From Polyangiaceae bacterium (lineage in GTDB: Bacteria > Myxococcota_A > Polyangia > Polyangiales > Polyangiaceae), in assembly GCA_020633235.1 (NCBI GenBank), contig JACKEA010000003.1:372001-436000 (forward strand): DNA of 64,000 bases, in the 5' to 3' direction. Below, one piece after another: positions 33,869 to 42,712 of this stretch (position 1 is its first letter; each line of letters opens with the position of its first letter). The notes beneath the pieces were generated by a model, which saw only the letters and a program-made list of their open reading frames with translations, did no database searches and was not told where the DNA came from. Position numbers and translations under genes: made by a program.

Positions 33869-35514
33869 CAGAACCGCCCTCCGATGAACAGGCCGCCGCC
33901 CGCTGGCCCCAGCGCGGGCGTGAGGTCGAAGCTCGGTCCGGCGAGCTGACGGCGACGCCGGAGCGCGGCGGCCTTGCGCGACGGCGCGCCGAACTCCACG
34001 GGTCGGTCCACGTGCGCCCCGGAGTCCGGCAGTGGGTCCTTGATGAAGTTCACGGTGGCGAGCACCGCCAGCACACCGCCGATGGCGAAGCCCGCATCCG
34101 CCCCGATCGCGAACAGGCGACCGCGCTTGATGCGCTCGTCGTCGGACTCCAGGACGCCCGCCTTGCGATCCGCCTCCAGCTCCGAGTGCAGCTGGTTCGA
34201 CTTGATGCCGAGATAGGTCCCGGCGCCGATGAACGCGGCGCCGATGATGGCCTGGGTCCACGCCGCACCCCGGGGATAGGTCGGGATCATCTCCGCGTGG
34301 ACGGGCAAGGTCTGGCCCTTCGGTACCTTCACCATGCCGTCGTACGTCTTGTAACCATCGGCGCGGATCACCAGATGGTGGTCACCCGCGTCCTGCTTGG
34401 TCTCCAGGGGCACCTCTCCGCTGCGCCAGACGCCCACGGCCTTGCCGTCCACCTCCACCTTGATCTCGGGAGCGTTGGCGTTGATGCGCAGGTAGCCGAA
34501 GCCGACCCGCACCAGCTTCACGGTGAGGTCCACCTCCTGGGCTTGCTTGACCTCCACCTTGCGGAACAGCGGCTGGAACCCCGGCGCTTCCACCAGCACC
34601 GTGTGCTCCCCGCGAGCGACGAGCTCGCCGTGCGGCGAGCGGCCCCAGCGGGGGCGCTTGCGATCCTTGTCGTCCAAGCGGATCTCCGCGCCTTCCACGT
34701 TGGCCGTGACGCGCAGAAATCCCATGAAGTCGCCCTGCGACAAGTTCGCTCGAAAGTGGAACACGCGCCCGGGCTCGATACGAATGGCGGTGTCCGTCGG
34801 GTTGAAGTCGCGATAGCGATCGATGACGAGGTGATAGTCCCCCACATCGAGGCTCAGGCTCACGGGCGAGGGGCGGCTCACCACCTCACGCCAGCCCGAG
34901 TTTTCCGCTCCCCGCCGGAAGGGTGCCGCGGAGTCGCGTGTCTTCTCGAACAGATGGATCGGCGCGCCCGGGGGCTCGGTCTCCACGATCACGAGAGACT
35001 TCATGTTGGCGGTGATGTCTGGAGGGAGCGTGGGGACGGGAGGGGGCAGCGCCGCGCCGCCATCGCCGGCTCCGGCGTCGCCGAGCCCACCGTCCCCTGC
35101 GTCCCCCGCCCCCGCATCTCCGAGGGTCGGCGGCGGAGTCGGGGCGCGCGCCGCCGAGAGCTTCGCGATGCGCTCCTCGACCTTGGCCCGGTCCGGGGCG
35201 GAGGGGTCGGCTGCCACGTAGGCGCGAAACTTGGTGATGGCGTCGTCCAGACGGCCGAGCTTCTGGTAGGCGACCCCGGCGTTGAACAGGAAGGCGGGAT
35301 AGGGGTTGTCGGCGTAGCCCTGCTCGAAGACCTTGGCGGCAGCTTCGTAGTCGCCGGCGACGAACAGCCCTTGCCCCTTTTCCATCTGACCGCGAATCGT
35401 CTCCAGGCGTCGGGCGTCGAGCACCTTGCCCCCTTGCGCGGTCGCCGCCGCGGGCACGAGCAGGGCGGCGGTAACGAGCACCAGCCACGCGATCCATCGC
35501 CTGATGACCCTCAC
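33868..35514 (-). CDS. TPR and PEGA-repeat protein with two membrane segments and GGRF tail
   Basis: 548 residues from GTG 35514 (VRVIRRWIAWLVLVTAALLV..., signal peptide ending ATAQ); ATG 35556 is an alternative. TPR helices lie at about 30-115, then an Asp/Gly-rich linker (GDAGAGDAGDGG), then three PEGA-type beta modules (VETEPPGAPIHLFEK, VTANVEGAEIRLDD, INANAPEIKVEVDG). Two hydrophobic segments follow (IIGAAFIGAGTYLG and IGADAGFAIGGVLAVLATV) with a charged loop, and the protein ends GGGLFIGGRF. It is the first gene of the four-gene operon. It shares the C-terminal module with cassette protein B, without the loop Cys pair. Envelope-anchoring is inferred. Confidence 0.85.
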   Translation of the reverse strand: MRVIRRWIAWLVLVTAALLVPAAATAQGGKVLDARRLETIRGQMEKGQGLFVAGDYEAAAKVFEQGYADNPYPAFLFNAGVAYQKLGRLDDAITKFRAYVAADPSAPDRAKVEERIAKLSAARAPTPPPTLGDAGAGDAGDGGLGDAGAGDGGAALPPPVPTLPPDITANMKSLVIVETEPPGAPIHLFEKTRDSAAPFRRGAENSGWREVVSRPSPVSLSLDVGDYHLVIDRYRDFNPTDTAIRIEPGRVFHFRANLSQGDFMGFLRVTANVEGAEIRLDDKDRKRPRWGRSPHGELVARGEHTVLVEAPGFQPLFRKVEVKQAQEVDLTVKLVRVGFGYLRINANAPEIKVEVDGKAVGVWRSGEVPLETKQDAGDHHLVIRADGYKTYDGMVKVPKGQTLPVHAEMIPTYPRGAAWTQAIIGAAFIGAGTYLGIKSNQLHSELEADRKAGVLESDDERIKRGRLFAIGADAGFAIGGVLAVLATVNFIKDPLPDSGAHVDRPVEFGAPSRKAAALRRRRQLAGPSFDLTPALGPAGGGLFIGGRF

Positions 35515-35615
35515 GGCAAAAGAACATGGCCCCGATCCGCCGCCGCCGACAAGCACCGACTTGTGTCGGACGAAAACCCGGGATTCCGGTGCATTTTCTG
35601 GTGACCGCCGGCGGT

Positions 35616-35645
35616 TTGGTTCCTTGCCTGCGCTCGCGATATGCT
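35616..35645 (+). promoter_or_regulatory. Possible promoter of the TPR protein at 35684
   Basis: TTGGTT at 35616-35621, 18-bp spacer, TATGCT at 35640-35645. A start near 35652 would give a leader of about 30 nt that contains an AGGGT ribosome site. Sits in the 170-bp gap with the divergent PEGA operon. Confidence 0.4.
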
Positions 35646-35683
35646 ATCCGCCATCCACCTCGGGAAAGGGGTAGGGTTCTTCC

Positions 35684-36535
35684 ATGCGTGCATTCCTTTG
35701 CTCGGCCGTCGTGGGTGTCACCGTGGCGTGGTCGCCGCTGGCCGCCGCCGGCGAATCGCCGCCGGCGCCGTACCCCGAGTGCAGCCGACAGCCCACCGAC
35801 GTGGAGGTGTCTGCCGCGAAGGGGGCGTTTCAAGCCGGACAGGCGTCGTTCAACGAAGCGGACTACGACCGCGCCATCACCTACTGGGAGGACGCCTACC
35901 GGCGGGACTGCACGGCGCACGCTTTGCTCTTGAACTTGGCGCGAGCCTACGAGCTCAACAACCAAGAGCAGCACGCGGTCAATTCTCTCGAGACGTACCT
36001 CGCGCGCAACCCGAGCTCGCCGCAGCGAGACCAAATTGCGCGTCGCATCGAGGTGCTGAAGGACAAGCTCGCCAAGCAGGAGGCGAGCGCCACCCCAACC
36101 CCCACTCCCGGCGGCCCTTCGGGCTCGCCGGGGAACGGCAGCGAAGGGGCCAAGCCGGGCTCGCCGCCCGCGGAAGACACCGGCGGCGGCAAACGCTCCA
36201 TCGTGCCGCTATTCGTGGCCGGCGGTGGCGGCGCCATCGCCATCGTGGGCGGCATCCTGTACCTGAATGCTGCGAGCGATGTCTCGGCGGCGGAAGACGC
36301 GTGCGGCGGCCGCAAGTGCCCGCCGGGGAATCCCGCGATCCAGGAAGGCAACGACGCCCGCAGCCGCCAGACGGTGGCGGCCATCGTGACGGTCGGCGGA
36401 TTGGCCGTGGCGGGAGGCGGGCTCGCCTGGTACTTCCTTCAGAAGCCGGAAGGCGAGAAGCAGGCACGCCAGACCATCGTCGCCCCCAGCGTGGCGCCCG
36501 GCTTCGCGGGTCTCAATCTGAGCGGCAGTTTCTAG
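35684..36535 (+). CDS. Secreted TPR protein with two membrane segments and LSGSF tail
   Basis: 283 residues. Signal peptide (MRAFLCSAVVGVTVAWSPLA, cleaved near AAAGE), then two or three TPR-like helical pairs (AFQAGQASFNEADYDRAITYW..., LLLNLARAYELNNQEQHAVN), a Pro/Gly linker, two hydrophobic segments (VPLFVAGGGGAIAIVGGILY and AAIVTVGGLAVAGGGLAWYF) around a loop with two Cys (CGGRKC), and the terminal LNLSGSF. This is the same architecture as cassette protein B but without the PEGA segment. It overlaps the convergent small lipoprotein gene by four bases. Confidence 0.82.
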   Translation: MRAFLCSAVVGVTVAWSPLAAAGESPPAPYPECSRQPTDVEVSAAKGAFQAGQASFNEADYDRAITYWEDAYRRDCTAHALLLNLARAYELNNQEQHAVNSLETYLARNPSSPQRDQIARRIEVLKDKLAKQEASATPTPTPGGPSGSPGNGSEGAKPGSPPAEDTGGGKRSIVPLFVAGGGGAIAIVGGILYLNAASDVSAAEDACGGRKCPPGNPAIQEGNDARSRQTVAAIVTVGGLAVAGGGLAWYFLQKPEGEKQARQTIVAPSVAPGFAGLNLSGSF

Positions 36536-36780
36536 CGCCGTGTGCCCCAGGTGCTCTTTGCAGGAGCACCTGGCCCTACACCGTCGTCTCCCAGGTCGTC
36601 GCTCTCCGGAGTTTCCTCGTCGGAGCCCTGATACACGACGCTCGAGCTCGGCCCCGCGTCAGCGCCGCCAGTGAGGGTGGCCCGAGCCGGCTCGATGGGG
36701 AACGGCGTCTCGCTCGCGGAGCCGCCACAAGCCGAGGACAGGCACGCGATCACGAGAGGAACGACGAACGAAGCTCGCAT
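36532..36780 (-). CDS. Small acidic lipoprotein
   Basis: 82 residues from ATG 36780 (MRASFVVPLVIACLSSAC, lipobox Cys 18); an ATG eight codons earlier is possible. The mature part is short, acidic and disordered (YQGSDEETPESDDLGDDGVG). Its last codons contain a perfect 10-bp hairpin. No family recognised; the lipobox supports it being a real gene. Confidence 0.6.
   Translation of the reverse strand: MRASFVVPLVIACLSSACGGSASETPFPIEPARATLTGGADAGPSSSVVYQGSDEETPESDDLGDDGVGPGAPAKSTWGTRR
36547..36573. terminator. Perfect 10-bp hairpin between convergent genes
   Basis: CCAGGTGCTC-TTTGCAG-GAGCACCTGG, with no mismatch, 12 bases after the stop of the TPR gene at 35684. It is also inside the 3' coding end of the opposing small lipoprotein. 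No T-run follows, so it may slow or terminate transcription in both directions only with help from other factors. Confidence 0.5.
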
Positions 36781-36833
36781 GGGCTCCGCTTCGCTAGCAC
36801 GCACCGCCGGCGCGTGGAAGGGAGCAGCGACGT

Positions 36834-36851
36834 TTCCGCGGCGGACCGACA
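36834..36851 (-). repeat. Dispersed GC-rich element, copy 4
   Basis: TTCCGCGGCGGACCGACA, 18 bases identical to the copies at 7065 and 43667. Located in the divergent gap between the small lipoprotein (36780) and the gene at 36897. Confidence 0.7.
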
Positions 36852-36896
36852 GACCTCTGGCAACGCCCCTGCTCCCTCGGTATACAAGCCGAAGCC

Positions 36897-37454
36897 ATGC
36901 GCACCCAATTCTTGCTCGTCCCTGCCCTGGTCACCGCCTTTGTCGCCGCCGCCTGCGGCTCGGACAGTGGCGATTCCGGAAACAGCACGCCAGCGGACAC
37001 CTGTCCGCACGACTACTCCAAGTTCAACGGGCAGACTCCTGCCGTTTCGTTCCAGGCGGACGTGTTGCCGGTCATGCGCCGTGGCTGCGGGCTTTCCAGC
37101 GTGTGCCATGGCGCAGCGAGCGGCAGCGCGGCGGATCTCTACCTCGGCCCCAAGCTGTCGGATCCGGAGCCGGACGCCACGGCCCGCCAGCAGATCGTGA
37201 GCGCCATGGTGGGCGTGGCGTCCAAGACCGCTCCCAGCATGAGCTTGGTCGCCTCGGGGGATCCGGCGCAGAGCTTCATGATGCTCAAGATGGACGGCTG
37301 TCAGGACTCGGCGGGGCTCACCTGCACCGCACAGCCCGGCGCCACCGGCACCAGCGCCTGCGGCGACTCCATGCCGCAGGCAAGCCCGATCCTCAGCGCC
37401 GACGAGCGCAACCTGTTTCGCCGTTGGATCGCCCAAGGCGCTCAGGCCGACTAG
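36897..37454 (+). CDS. Small Cys-containing lipoprotein
   Basis: 185 residues, lipobox AFVAAAC (Cys 20). Mature sequence has three pairs of Cys (GCGLSSVCHG, MDGCQDSAGLTC, SACGDS) and ends DERNLFRRWIAQGAQAD, a terminal pattern common in myxobacterial and planctomycete cytochrome-like or thrombospondin-adjacent lipoproteins. The CGLSSVCH motif has five residues between the cysteines and is not a CxxCH haem site, so it is not annotated as a cytochrome. It is followed immediately by ruvA (one base between stop and start), a curious pairing. Confidence 0.7.
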   Translation: MRTQFLLVPALVTAFVAAACGSDSGDSGNSTPADTCPHDYSKFNGQTPAVSFQADVLPVMRRGCGLSSVCHGAASGSAADLYLGPKLSDPEPDATARQQIVSAMVGVASKTAPSMSLVASGDPAQSFMMLKMDGCQDSAGLTCTAQPGATGTSACGDSMPQASPILSADERNLFRRWIAQGAQAD

Positions 37455-37455
37455 C

Positions 37456-38052
37456 GTGATCGGACGGCTGACAGGCCGCGTCGTCGGGGAGGAGCCCACC
37501 GGGCAGCTGGTGATCGACATCCAGGGTGTCGGCTACGAGGTGATGACGCCGGTCGGAACGCGGGGGCGCGCGAAGAGCGCTGGGGACAACCTCTCCTTTT
37601 ACACGTACCTCCACGTCCGAGAAGACGCCCTGGAGCTGTACGGCTTCGCATCGGAGCTCGAGCGGCGAGTGTTCCGCATGTTGATCGACGTACCCAACGT
37701 GGGACCCAAGACGGCCTTGGGTGTGCTGTCGGCGCTGCCGGTGCCGGAGCTCGCTCAGGCAGTGGGAGCAAACGATCTCGCGCGCCTCACGCGGGTGCCG
37801 GGCATCGGCAAGAAGACCGCCGAACGTCTGGCTCTCGAGCTGCGGGAAAAGCTCCGTGGCGTCACGGAGGTGGCGGCCCTGCCGGAAGCCCCGGCGGCTT
37901 CCGACGACGCGAAAAAGCTGCTCTCGGCCCTCACCAACATGGGATATCGCGCCGCCGAGGCCGAGCGCGCCGTGAAGGCCCTTGGAAAACAGGTGGGCAG
38001 CGCCCCCATGGCGGACCTACTGCGGGCGGCGCTGCGAGAGCTGAACCCCTGA
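37456..38052 (+). CDS. ruvA: RuvA, Holliday junction branch-migration subunit
   Basis: 198 residues from GTG 37456. N-terminal OB fold (MIGRLTGRVVGEEPTGQLVI), followed by two helix-hairpin-helix motifs (LIDVPNVGPKTALGVLSAL and LTRVPGIGKKTAERLALEL) and a C-terminal domain III that in other bacteria contacts RuvB (ALTNMGYRAAEAERAVKAL). RuvA binds Holliday junctions as a tetramer and positions RuvB. ruvB and ruvC are not adjacent; the upstream neighbour is a lipoprotein. Length and motifs are normal. Confidence 0.96.
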   Translation: MIGRLTGRVVGEEPTGQLVIDIQGVGYEVMTPVGTRGRAKSAGDNLSFYTYLHVREDALELYGFASELERRVFRMLIDVPNVGPKTALGVLSALPVPELAQAVGANDLARLTRVPGIGKKTAERLALELREKLRGVTEVAALPEAPAASDDAKKLLSALTNMGYRAAEAERAVKALGKQVGSAPMADLLRAALRELNP

Positions 38053-38079
38053 TCCGGGGATTTTACCCGCCCCCTATCC

Positions 38080-38107
38080 TTGACCCCCGAAGGAGGGCGT
38101 GGATAAT
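38080..38107 (+). promoter_or_regulatory. Promoter of the FHA gene
   Basis: TTGACC at 38080-38085, 16-bp spacer, GATAAT at 38102-38107: five of six matches at each hexamer, the strongest sigma-70-type promoter noticed here. Transcription would start about 55-60 nt before the GTG start codon at 38172. GGAGG at 38160-38164 precedes the start. Confidence 0.6.
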
Positions 38108-38171
38108 CGCGCGCTTACGGTAGGATAGCGGACGACCGGGGTGGCTCCAGAGCGACCCGAGGAGGCCAAGC

Positions 38172-39221
<1,050 letters not shown>

Positions 39222-39230
39222 GGGCGGCGC

Positions 39231-39629
39231 ATGAGCTCTCCTAGAACCATCCGCGTCGTCGCCGCCGTCATCGAACGGGACGGCCGCTACCTGATCACGC
39301 AACGTCGTCCGAGCGCGGTGCTGCCGCTGCTCTGGGAGTTCCCCGGCGGTCGCGTGGAAGACGGCGAGACGGACGCGGACGCGCTGCGACGCGAAGTGAA
39401 GCACCGCCTCGACGTGAACATCGATCCCGGTCAGCTCATCAGCTTCGTGAGCCACCCCTACGAGCACTACGTCGTCGACCTCTACCTGTACGAGTGCCGA
39501 CTCGCCGGTGGCGAACCCACCGAGCTCAACGTACACTCGTTCAAGTGGGTCACGAGCGCCGAGTTCGATCAGTATCCCTTCACCCCCGCCGACGAGCTCA
39601 GCATGAACAAGCTCCTCGGCTTGGGCTGA
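39231..39629 (+). CDS. Nudix (MutT-like) hydrolase family, degenerate Nudix box
   Basis: 132 residues. The MutT-like fold is clear: VVAAVIERDGRYLITQRRPS, then WEFPGGRVEDGETDADALRR. The Nudix box should end REUxEExGU, but here it reads REVKHRLDV: the two metal-binding Glu of the EE pair are His and Arg, and the Gly is Asp. The rest of the fold through FKWVTSAEFDQYPF is conserved. The protein may bind nucleotides without hydrolysing them or use other metal ligands. It starts nine bases after the FHA gene and overlaps the next gene by four bases. Confidence 0.85.
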   Translation: MSSPRTIRVVAAVIERDGRYLITQRRPSAVLPLLWEFPGGRVEDGETDADALRREVKHRLDVNIDPGQLISFVSHPYEHYVVDLYLYECRLAGGEPTELNVHSFKWVTSAEFDQYPFTPADELSMNKLLGLG

Positions 39630-40192
39630 TAGCCGGTCTCGTCGCGCTACTCCTGCTGGCGCCCGGCGTAGCCCACGCACAGGCCCCCGCGCCGTTTGGG
39701 CCGGGTGCAACGCTCGAGGTCGTCTCCAGCGGCGATCAGGTGTGGGTCTACGTGGCGCGGCTGGCCGGTGCTCCCGGCTCGCCGGTGGCCGGTGAGTTCG
39801 TCAAGGTCGGGCGCACCCCGCTGGAGATGCAGCTCCCCCCGGGGGGTTATCGCATCGAGGCGGAAGGTCTGGACATCAGCAATGGCGGAACCGAAATCAC
39901 CATGCACAGCGCGCCGCGCCGCCTGTCCGTGAGCCCGGGCAAGGAAGGGATGGGCACCGTCGGCAGCTTGTTCCTGGGTCTGGGCATCACCGGCATCCTG
40001 GGAGCGACGGCCATCCTGGCGAGCGGCACCAGCGCCCCGGCCGCCGTCGACAAGCCCGCCGTCTTGATCCCCGCCTACGCGGCGGGAGCTGCGCTCACGG
40101 CTGGCGGCATCGGCTTTCTCGCCGCAGCGAACACCAGCGTGGAGGCCACCCCGGCGCCGCAGATCGCCCTGAGCCTGTCCGGGCGGTTCTGA
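39626..40192 (+). CDS. Secreted protein with two membrane segments and LSGRF tail (start uncertain)
   Basis: About 188 residues. A signal peptide (LIAGLVALLLLAPGVAHAQA) begins directly at the Nudix stop codon. No ATG, GTG or TTG sits at that point in this frame; CTG 39626 overlaps the stop, and the nearest standard in-frame start is a GTG about 80 bases inside the Nudix gene, which would add an odd N-terminus. Mature part: beta-rich domain (GATLEVVSSGDQVWVYVARL..., PPGGYRIEAEGLDIS), two hydrophobic segments (LFLGLGITGILGATAILA, AYAAGAALTAGGIGFLAA) and terminal LSLSGRF. It shares the C-terminal module of cassette protein B. Confidence 0.65.
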   Translation: MIAGLVALLLLAPGVAHAQAPAPFGPGATLEVVSSGDQVWVYVARLAGAPGSPVAGEFVKVGRTPLEMQLPPGGYRIEAEGLDISNGGTEITMHSAPRRLSVSPGKEGMGTVGSLFLGLGITGILGATAILASGTSAPAAVDKPAVLIPAYAAGAALTAGGIGFLAAANTSVEATPAPQIALSLSGRF

Positions 40193-40226
40193 CGAATCGA
40201 GCTGCGTCGGCGGCCGATGGCGGCGC

Positions 40227-40838
40227 GTGTTGCGCTTCGCCCTGGATCTCGTCGCGCCCCGAAGCTGCGCAGCTTGTGGCGTGATCTCCCCCGCTCCGTT
40301 GTGCGCACCCTGTCGCAGCCGTCTGCCGCCGCTGGCACCGCTGCGCAGGGTGGACGGCGCCTTCGTGCTCGGTTCCCGCGTCTACGCGCCACCCCTCGAT
40401 GCCATCGTCCAGCGCTTGAAGTATGGCGATCGACCGGACCTCGCCGGCGCGCTGGCAGAGCTCATGGCCCCGGCCATCGTGGGGCTGCAGGGGACGCTGG
40501 TTCCGGTCCCACTGCACCCCCGTCGGCTGGCGGATCGCGGCTTCAACCAATCCGCACTCTTGTGCCAGGCCCTGTCCCGCCACATTGGCGCTCCGGTTGG
40601 AGTGGACTGGTTGGTCCGAACCCTGGACGGCGCTCACCAAGCCCAGAGCCTGTCGGCCCAAGAGCGGGCGCTCAACGTCCAGGGAGCTTTTCGGGCGCGG
40701 AGAGCCTTGAAGGGGGAGGTCGTGCTGGTGGACGACGTAGTGACGACGGGCGCCACCGCGCGGTCGTGCATCGCGGCGCTCCGGGCAGCTGGAGCCCAAG
40801 TGGTGGCGGTGGCGGCGCCCTGTCAGGTCCCCACCTGA
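40227..40838 (+). CDS. comF: ComF family phosphoribosyltransferase-like protein
   Basis: 203 residues from GTG 40227. N-terminal zinc-binding pair of CxxC motifs (CAACGV, CAPCRS), a helical lid, then the PRTase fold with the PRPP loop VVLVDDVVTTGATARSC near residue 170 and the HPRRLADRGFNQSALL segment, signatures of ComF/GntX. ComF is needed for DNA uptake during transformation in Bacillus and Haemophilus; members elsewhere have no agreed role. Length and motifs are standard. Here it lies between two membrane-associated genes with no other competence gene seen. Confidence 0.93.
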   Translation: MLRFALDLVAPRSCAACGVISPAPLCAPCRSRLPPLAPLRRVDGAFVLGSRVYAPPLDAIVQRLKYGDRPDLAGALAELMAPAIVGLQGTLVPVPLHPRRLADRGFNQSALLCQALSRHIGAPVGVDWLVRTLDGAHQAQSLSAQERALNVQGAFRARRALKGEVVLVDDVVTTGATARSCIAALRAAGAQVVAVAAPCQVPT

Positions 40839-40867
40839 CACGAGCCGATTGCTGAATCACCGAGAAC

Positions 40868-42712
40868 ATGGGCACTATCGACCCAGGCGTGGCGCGGATT
40901 CACGCCGAGAATCTCATGGCCGACGAGGACCTCGAGGGGTGGCGCTGGGTGGACGCCGATGGCGTCCAGAGCGCGATCGACGAGTGGGAGCTGGTCTCCT
41001 CGTTGGCCTCCGGCGCCCTGGCCCCCTACACGCTAGTTTGGCGAACCGGGTGGAAGGTGTGGCTGCCCGCCTGCCAGGTGGACGAGCTGTCGAGCGCCGT
41101 CCCCAAGAGCAACGTGGAGAAGTCCGTCGAGCCGGAGATCGACGACGCGCAAACCACGCCGCCGCCCCCGCCCTTGGAGCGCTACAACACGTATCGCACG
41201 CGGGATGCCGCCCGGCTCCTGGGCGGCGTCAAGCGCCGGGGGCCGAGCGTGACACCACCTCCACCGCCGGGTGCCATCATCAACCTGCCCGCGCGACCAC
41301 AGACGCCGCCGCCGCCGGTGCCCGTGCGACGCCCCCCGATGCCCACGCTGGTGGAGGCGCCGCCGGCGCCCGCCACCGCCACCTTGCGTCCCCCCGGCGC
41401 CGTGCCGCCGCCGCCGCGCGTCGTTCCGCAAGTGCGCATCAGCGACCCCGGCCCGGATCCGGTGGCGGAAGGCGCCCCGGACCTGCCCACGCAGCCCAAC
41501 GCAGCGCCGCAAGCCATCGACTCCGCGCCCATCGAGGACGCGCCGCCCACGACTCCCTTCGTGGCCAAGCCAAAGAGCAACGCACTGTTGTTCTTGGTCG
41601 CGGGAGCACTGCTGTTTGGCGCCGTGGTGTTGCTCGTCGGCGGCGGACTATTGTTGTCCCGCCGCGGAAACAGCGCGGCAACGACGAGCAGCTCCGCCCC
41701 TGCCACGGCGACCACCGCGCCCACGGTGACCACTCCCTGCGCGGCCCTCGCTTCCGCCAAGAAGCTCGCGGCGCCCATTCACTTCGCGATCCCGCCGTAC
41801 CTGGCCAGCACCAAAGACGGCATCGCGGTCGGTTTCGCGGCGTCGCCCACGGAAGGCGTGGGCTTGCTCGTGAATCCCGAGACGCTCGCCGCGAACGAGA
41901 AGTTCCGCGAGCAGAGCCGCACGCCGATCACCGGCGTGGTGCCGCTGACCGAGGGCGGGTCGTTGAAGTTCGTGCTCGACGGCGCAGACGATTCCCTGCG
42001 TTTCGCGCGCACGTTGAACACCGCTCCGCCCTTCGCCGTGGGTGTCAGCTCCGACGGCTCGTTCTCTCGTGTGATGAGCAGCGGTGGCGGCCCCCAGACG
42101 ATCTGGCCTGGCTTCGACGACGCCCGCATCACCGAGCCGCGCATCGCCAGCGTCCCCGGCGTCGGTCACGCCGTTACGTTCCGCGACGGCGGGCAGACCG
42201 GCAAGATCAAGGTCGGATGGCTCACGCCGGATGGCCGACAGATGTCGTCCCTGGAGAGCCTCGACGTCGACGGCAGCAACGTGGGCACGCCCATGGTCAC
42301 GGCCAACGATCGCGACATCATGGTCACCTTCGCGGCCCGCAAGAGCCCTGGCGCGTACTGGCGGGTGCAGGTGGCCACGGCGCGCCATGGGGAGCTGCCA
42401 GGCCGCGCGGTGGGTTTCCGGATCCCGCCAGGAGGCCCCGGAGCGGAGGCGATTTCGCCCGCCGCGGTGGGGCTGAGCGGCGGCCGCTGGCTGGTTCAGT
42501 GGACGGAAGGGTCTGTCGGAAACCGCCAGGTTCGCGTACAAACGCTGGCCCACGACCTCATTCCCGTGGGTGACCCGATTACAGTGTCACCAGAGGGAAC
42601 CAACGCGGGCCAAGGCGTAGTATGGGTCCAGGGCGATACCGCCCTCTCACTCTTTTTGGTCAAGACTGGAAGTACTCACGAACTTTGGGGAGCCGCTCTG
42701 AAATGTCCCTGA
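40868..42712 (+). CDS. GYF_2-domain membrane protein with Pro-rich linker and beta-rich exterior
   Basis: 614 residues. A GYF_2-like module (EGWRWVDADGVQSAIDEWELV...TLVWRTGWKVWLPA, about residues 23-70) precedes a 140-residue Pro-rich linker, a membrane segment (LLFLVAGALLFGAVVLLVGG, about residues 240-260), and a C-terminal extracytoplasmic domain of about 330 residues with repeating short strands (IAVGFAASPTEG..., FAVGVSSDGSF, KVGWLTPDGRQ). It resembles other myxobacterial GYF_2-TM proteins; function unknown. GYF_2 domains may bind Pro-rich peptides, possibly the linkers of its neighbours (inference). Its stop codon is 7 bases inside the next gene. Confidence 0.75.
   Translation: MGTIDPGVARIHAENLMADEDLEGWRWVDADGVQSAIDEWELVSSLASGALAPYTLVWRTGWKVWLPACQVDELSSAVPKSNVEKSVEPEIDDAQTTPPPPPLERYNTYRTRDAARLLGGVKRRGPSVTPPPPPGAIINLPARPQTPPPPVPVRRPPMPTLVEAPPAPATATLRPPGAVPPPPRVVPQVRISDPGPDPVAEGAPDLPTQPNAAPQAIDSAPIEDAPPTTPFVAKPKSNALLFLVAGALLFGAVVLLVGGGLLLSRRGNSAATTSSSAPATATTAPTVTTPCAALASAKKLAAPIHFAIPPYLASTKDGIAVGFAASPTEGVGLLVNPETLAANEKFREQSRTPITGVVPLTEGGSLKFVLDGADDSLRFARTLNTAPPFAVGVSSDGSFSRVMSSGGGPQTIWPGFDDARITEPRIASVPGVGHAVTFRDGGQTGKIKVGWLTPDGRQMSSLESLDVDGSNVGTPMVTANDRDIMVTFAARKSPGAYWRVQVATARHGELPGRAVGFRIPPGGPGAEAISPAAVGLSGGRWLVQWTEGSVGNRQVRVQTLAHDLIPVGDPITVSPEGTNAGQGVVWVQGDTALSLFLVKTGSTHELWGAALKCP
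41651..41669 (+). repeat. Dispersed GC-rich element, degenerate match within coding sequence
   Basis: TTGTTGTCCCGCCGCGGAA, two mismatches from the 57577/43637 family core, spanning the end of the membrane segment and the following SRRGN codons of the GYF_2 gene. It may be coincidence given the high GC content. Confidence 0.3.

Noticed and set aside
37090..37120. Haem c-type site in the lipoprotein at 36897 (CGLSSVCH)
   Set aside because: Five residues, not two, separate the cysteines, so it is not a CxxCH haem-binding motif.
38041..38064. Rho-independent terminator after ruvA (CCCC...GGGGATTTT)
   Set aside because: The stem is only four base pairs and overlaps the stop codon; too weak to call.
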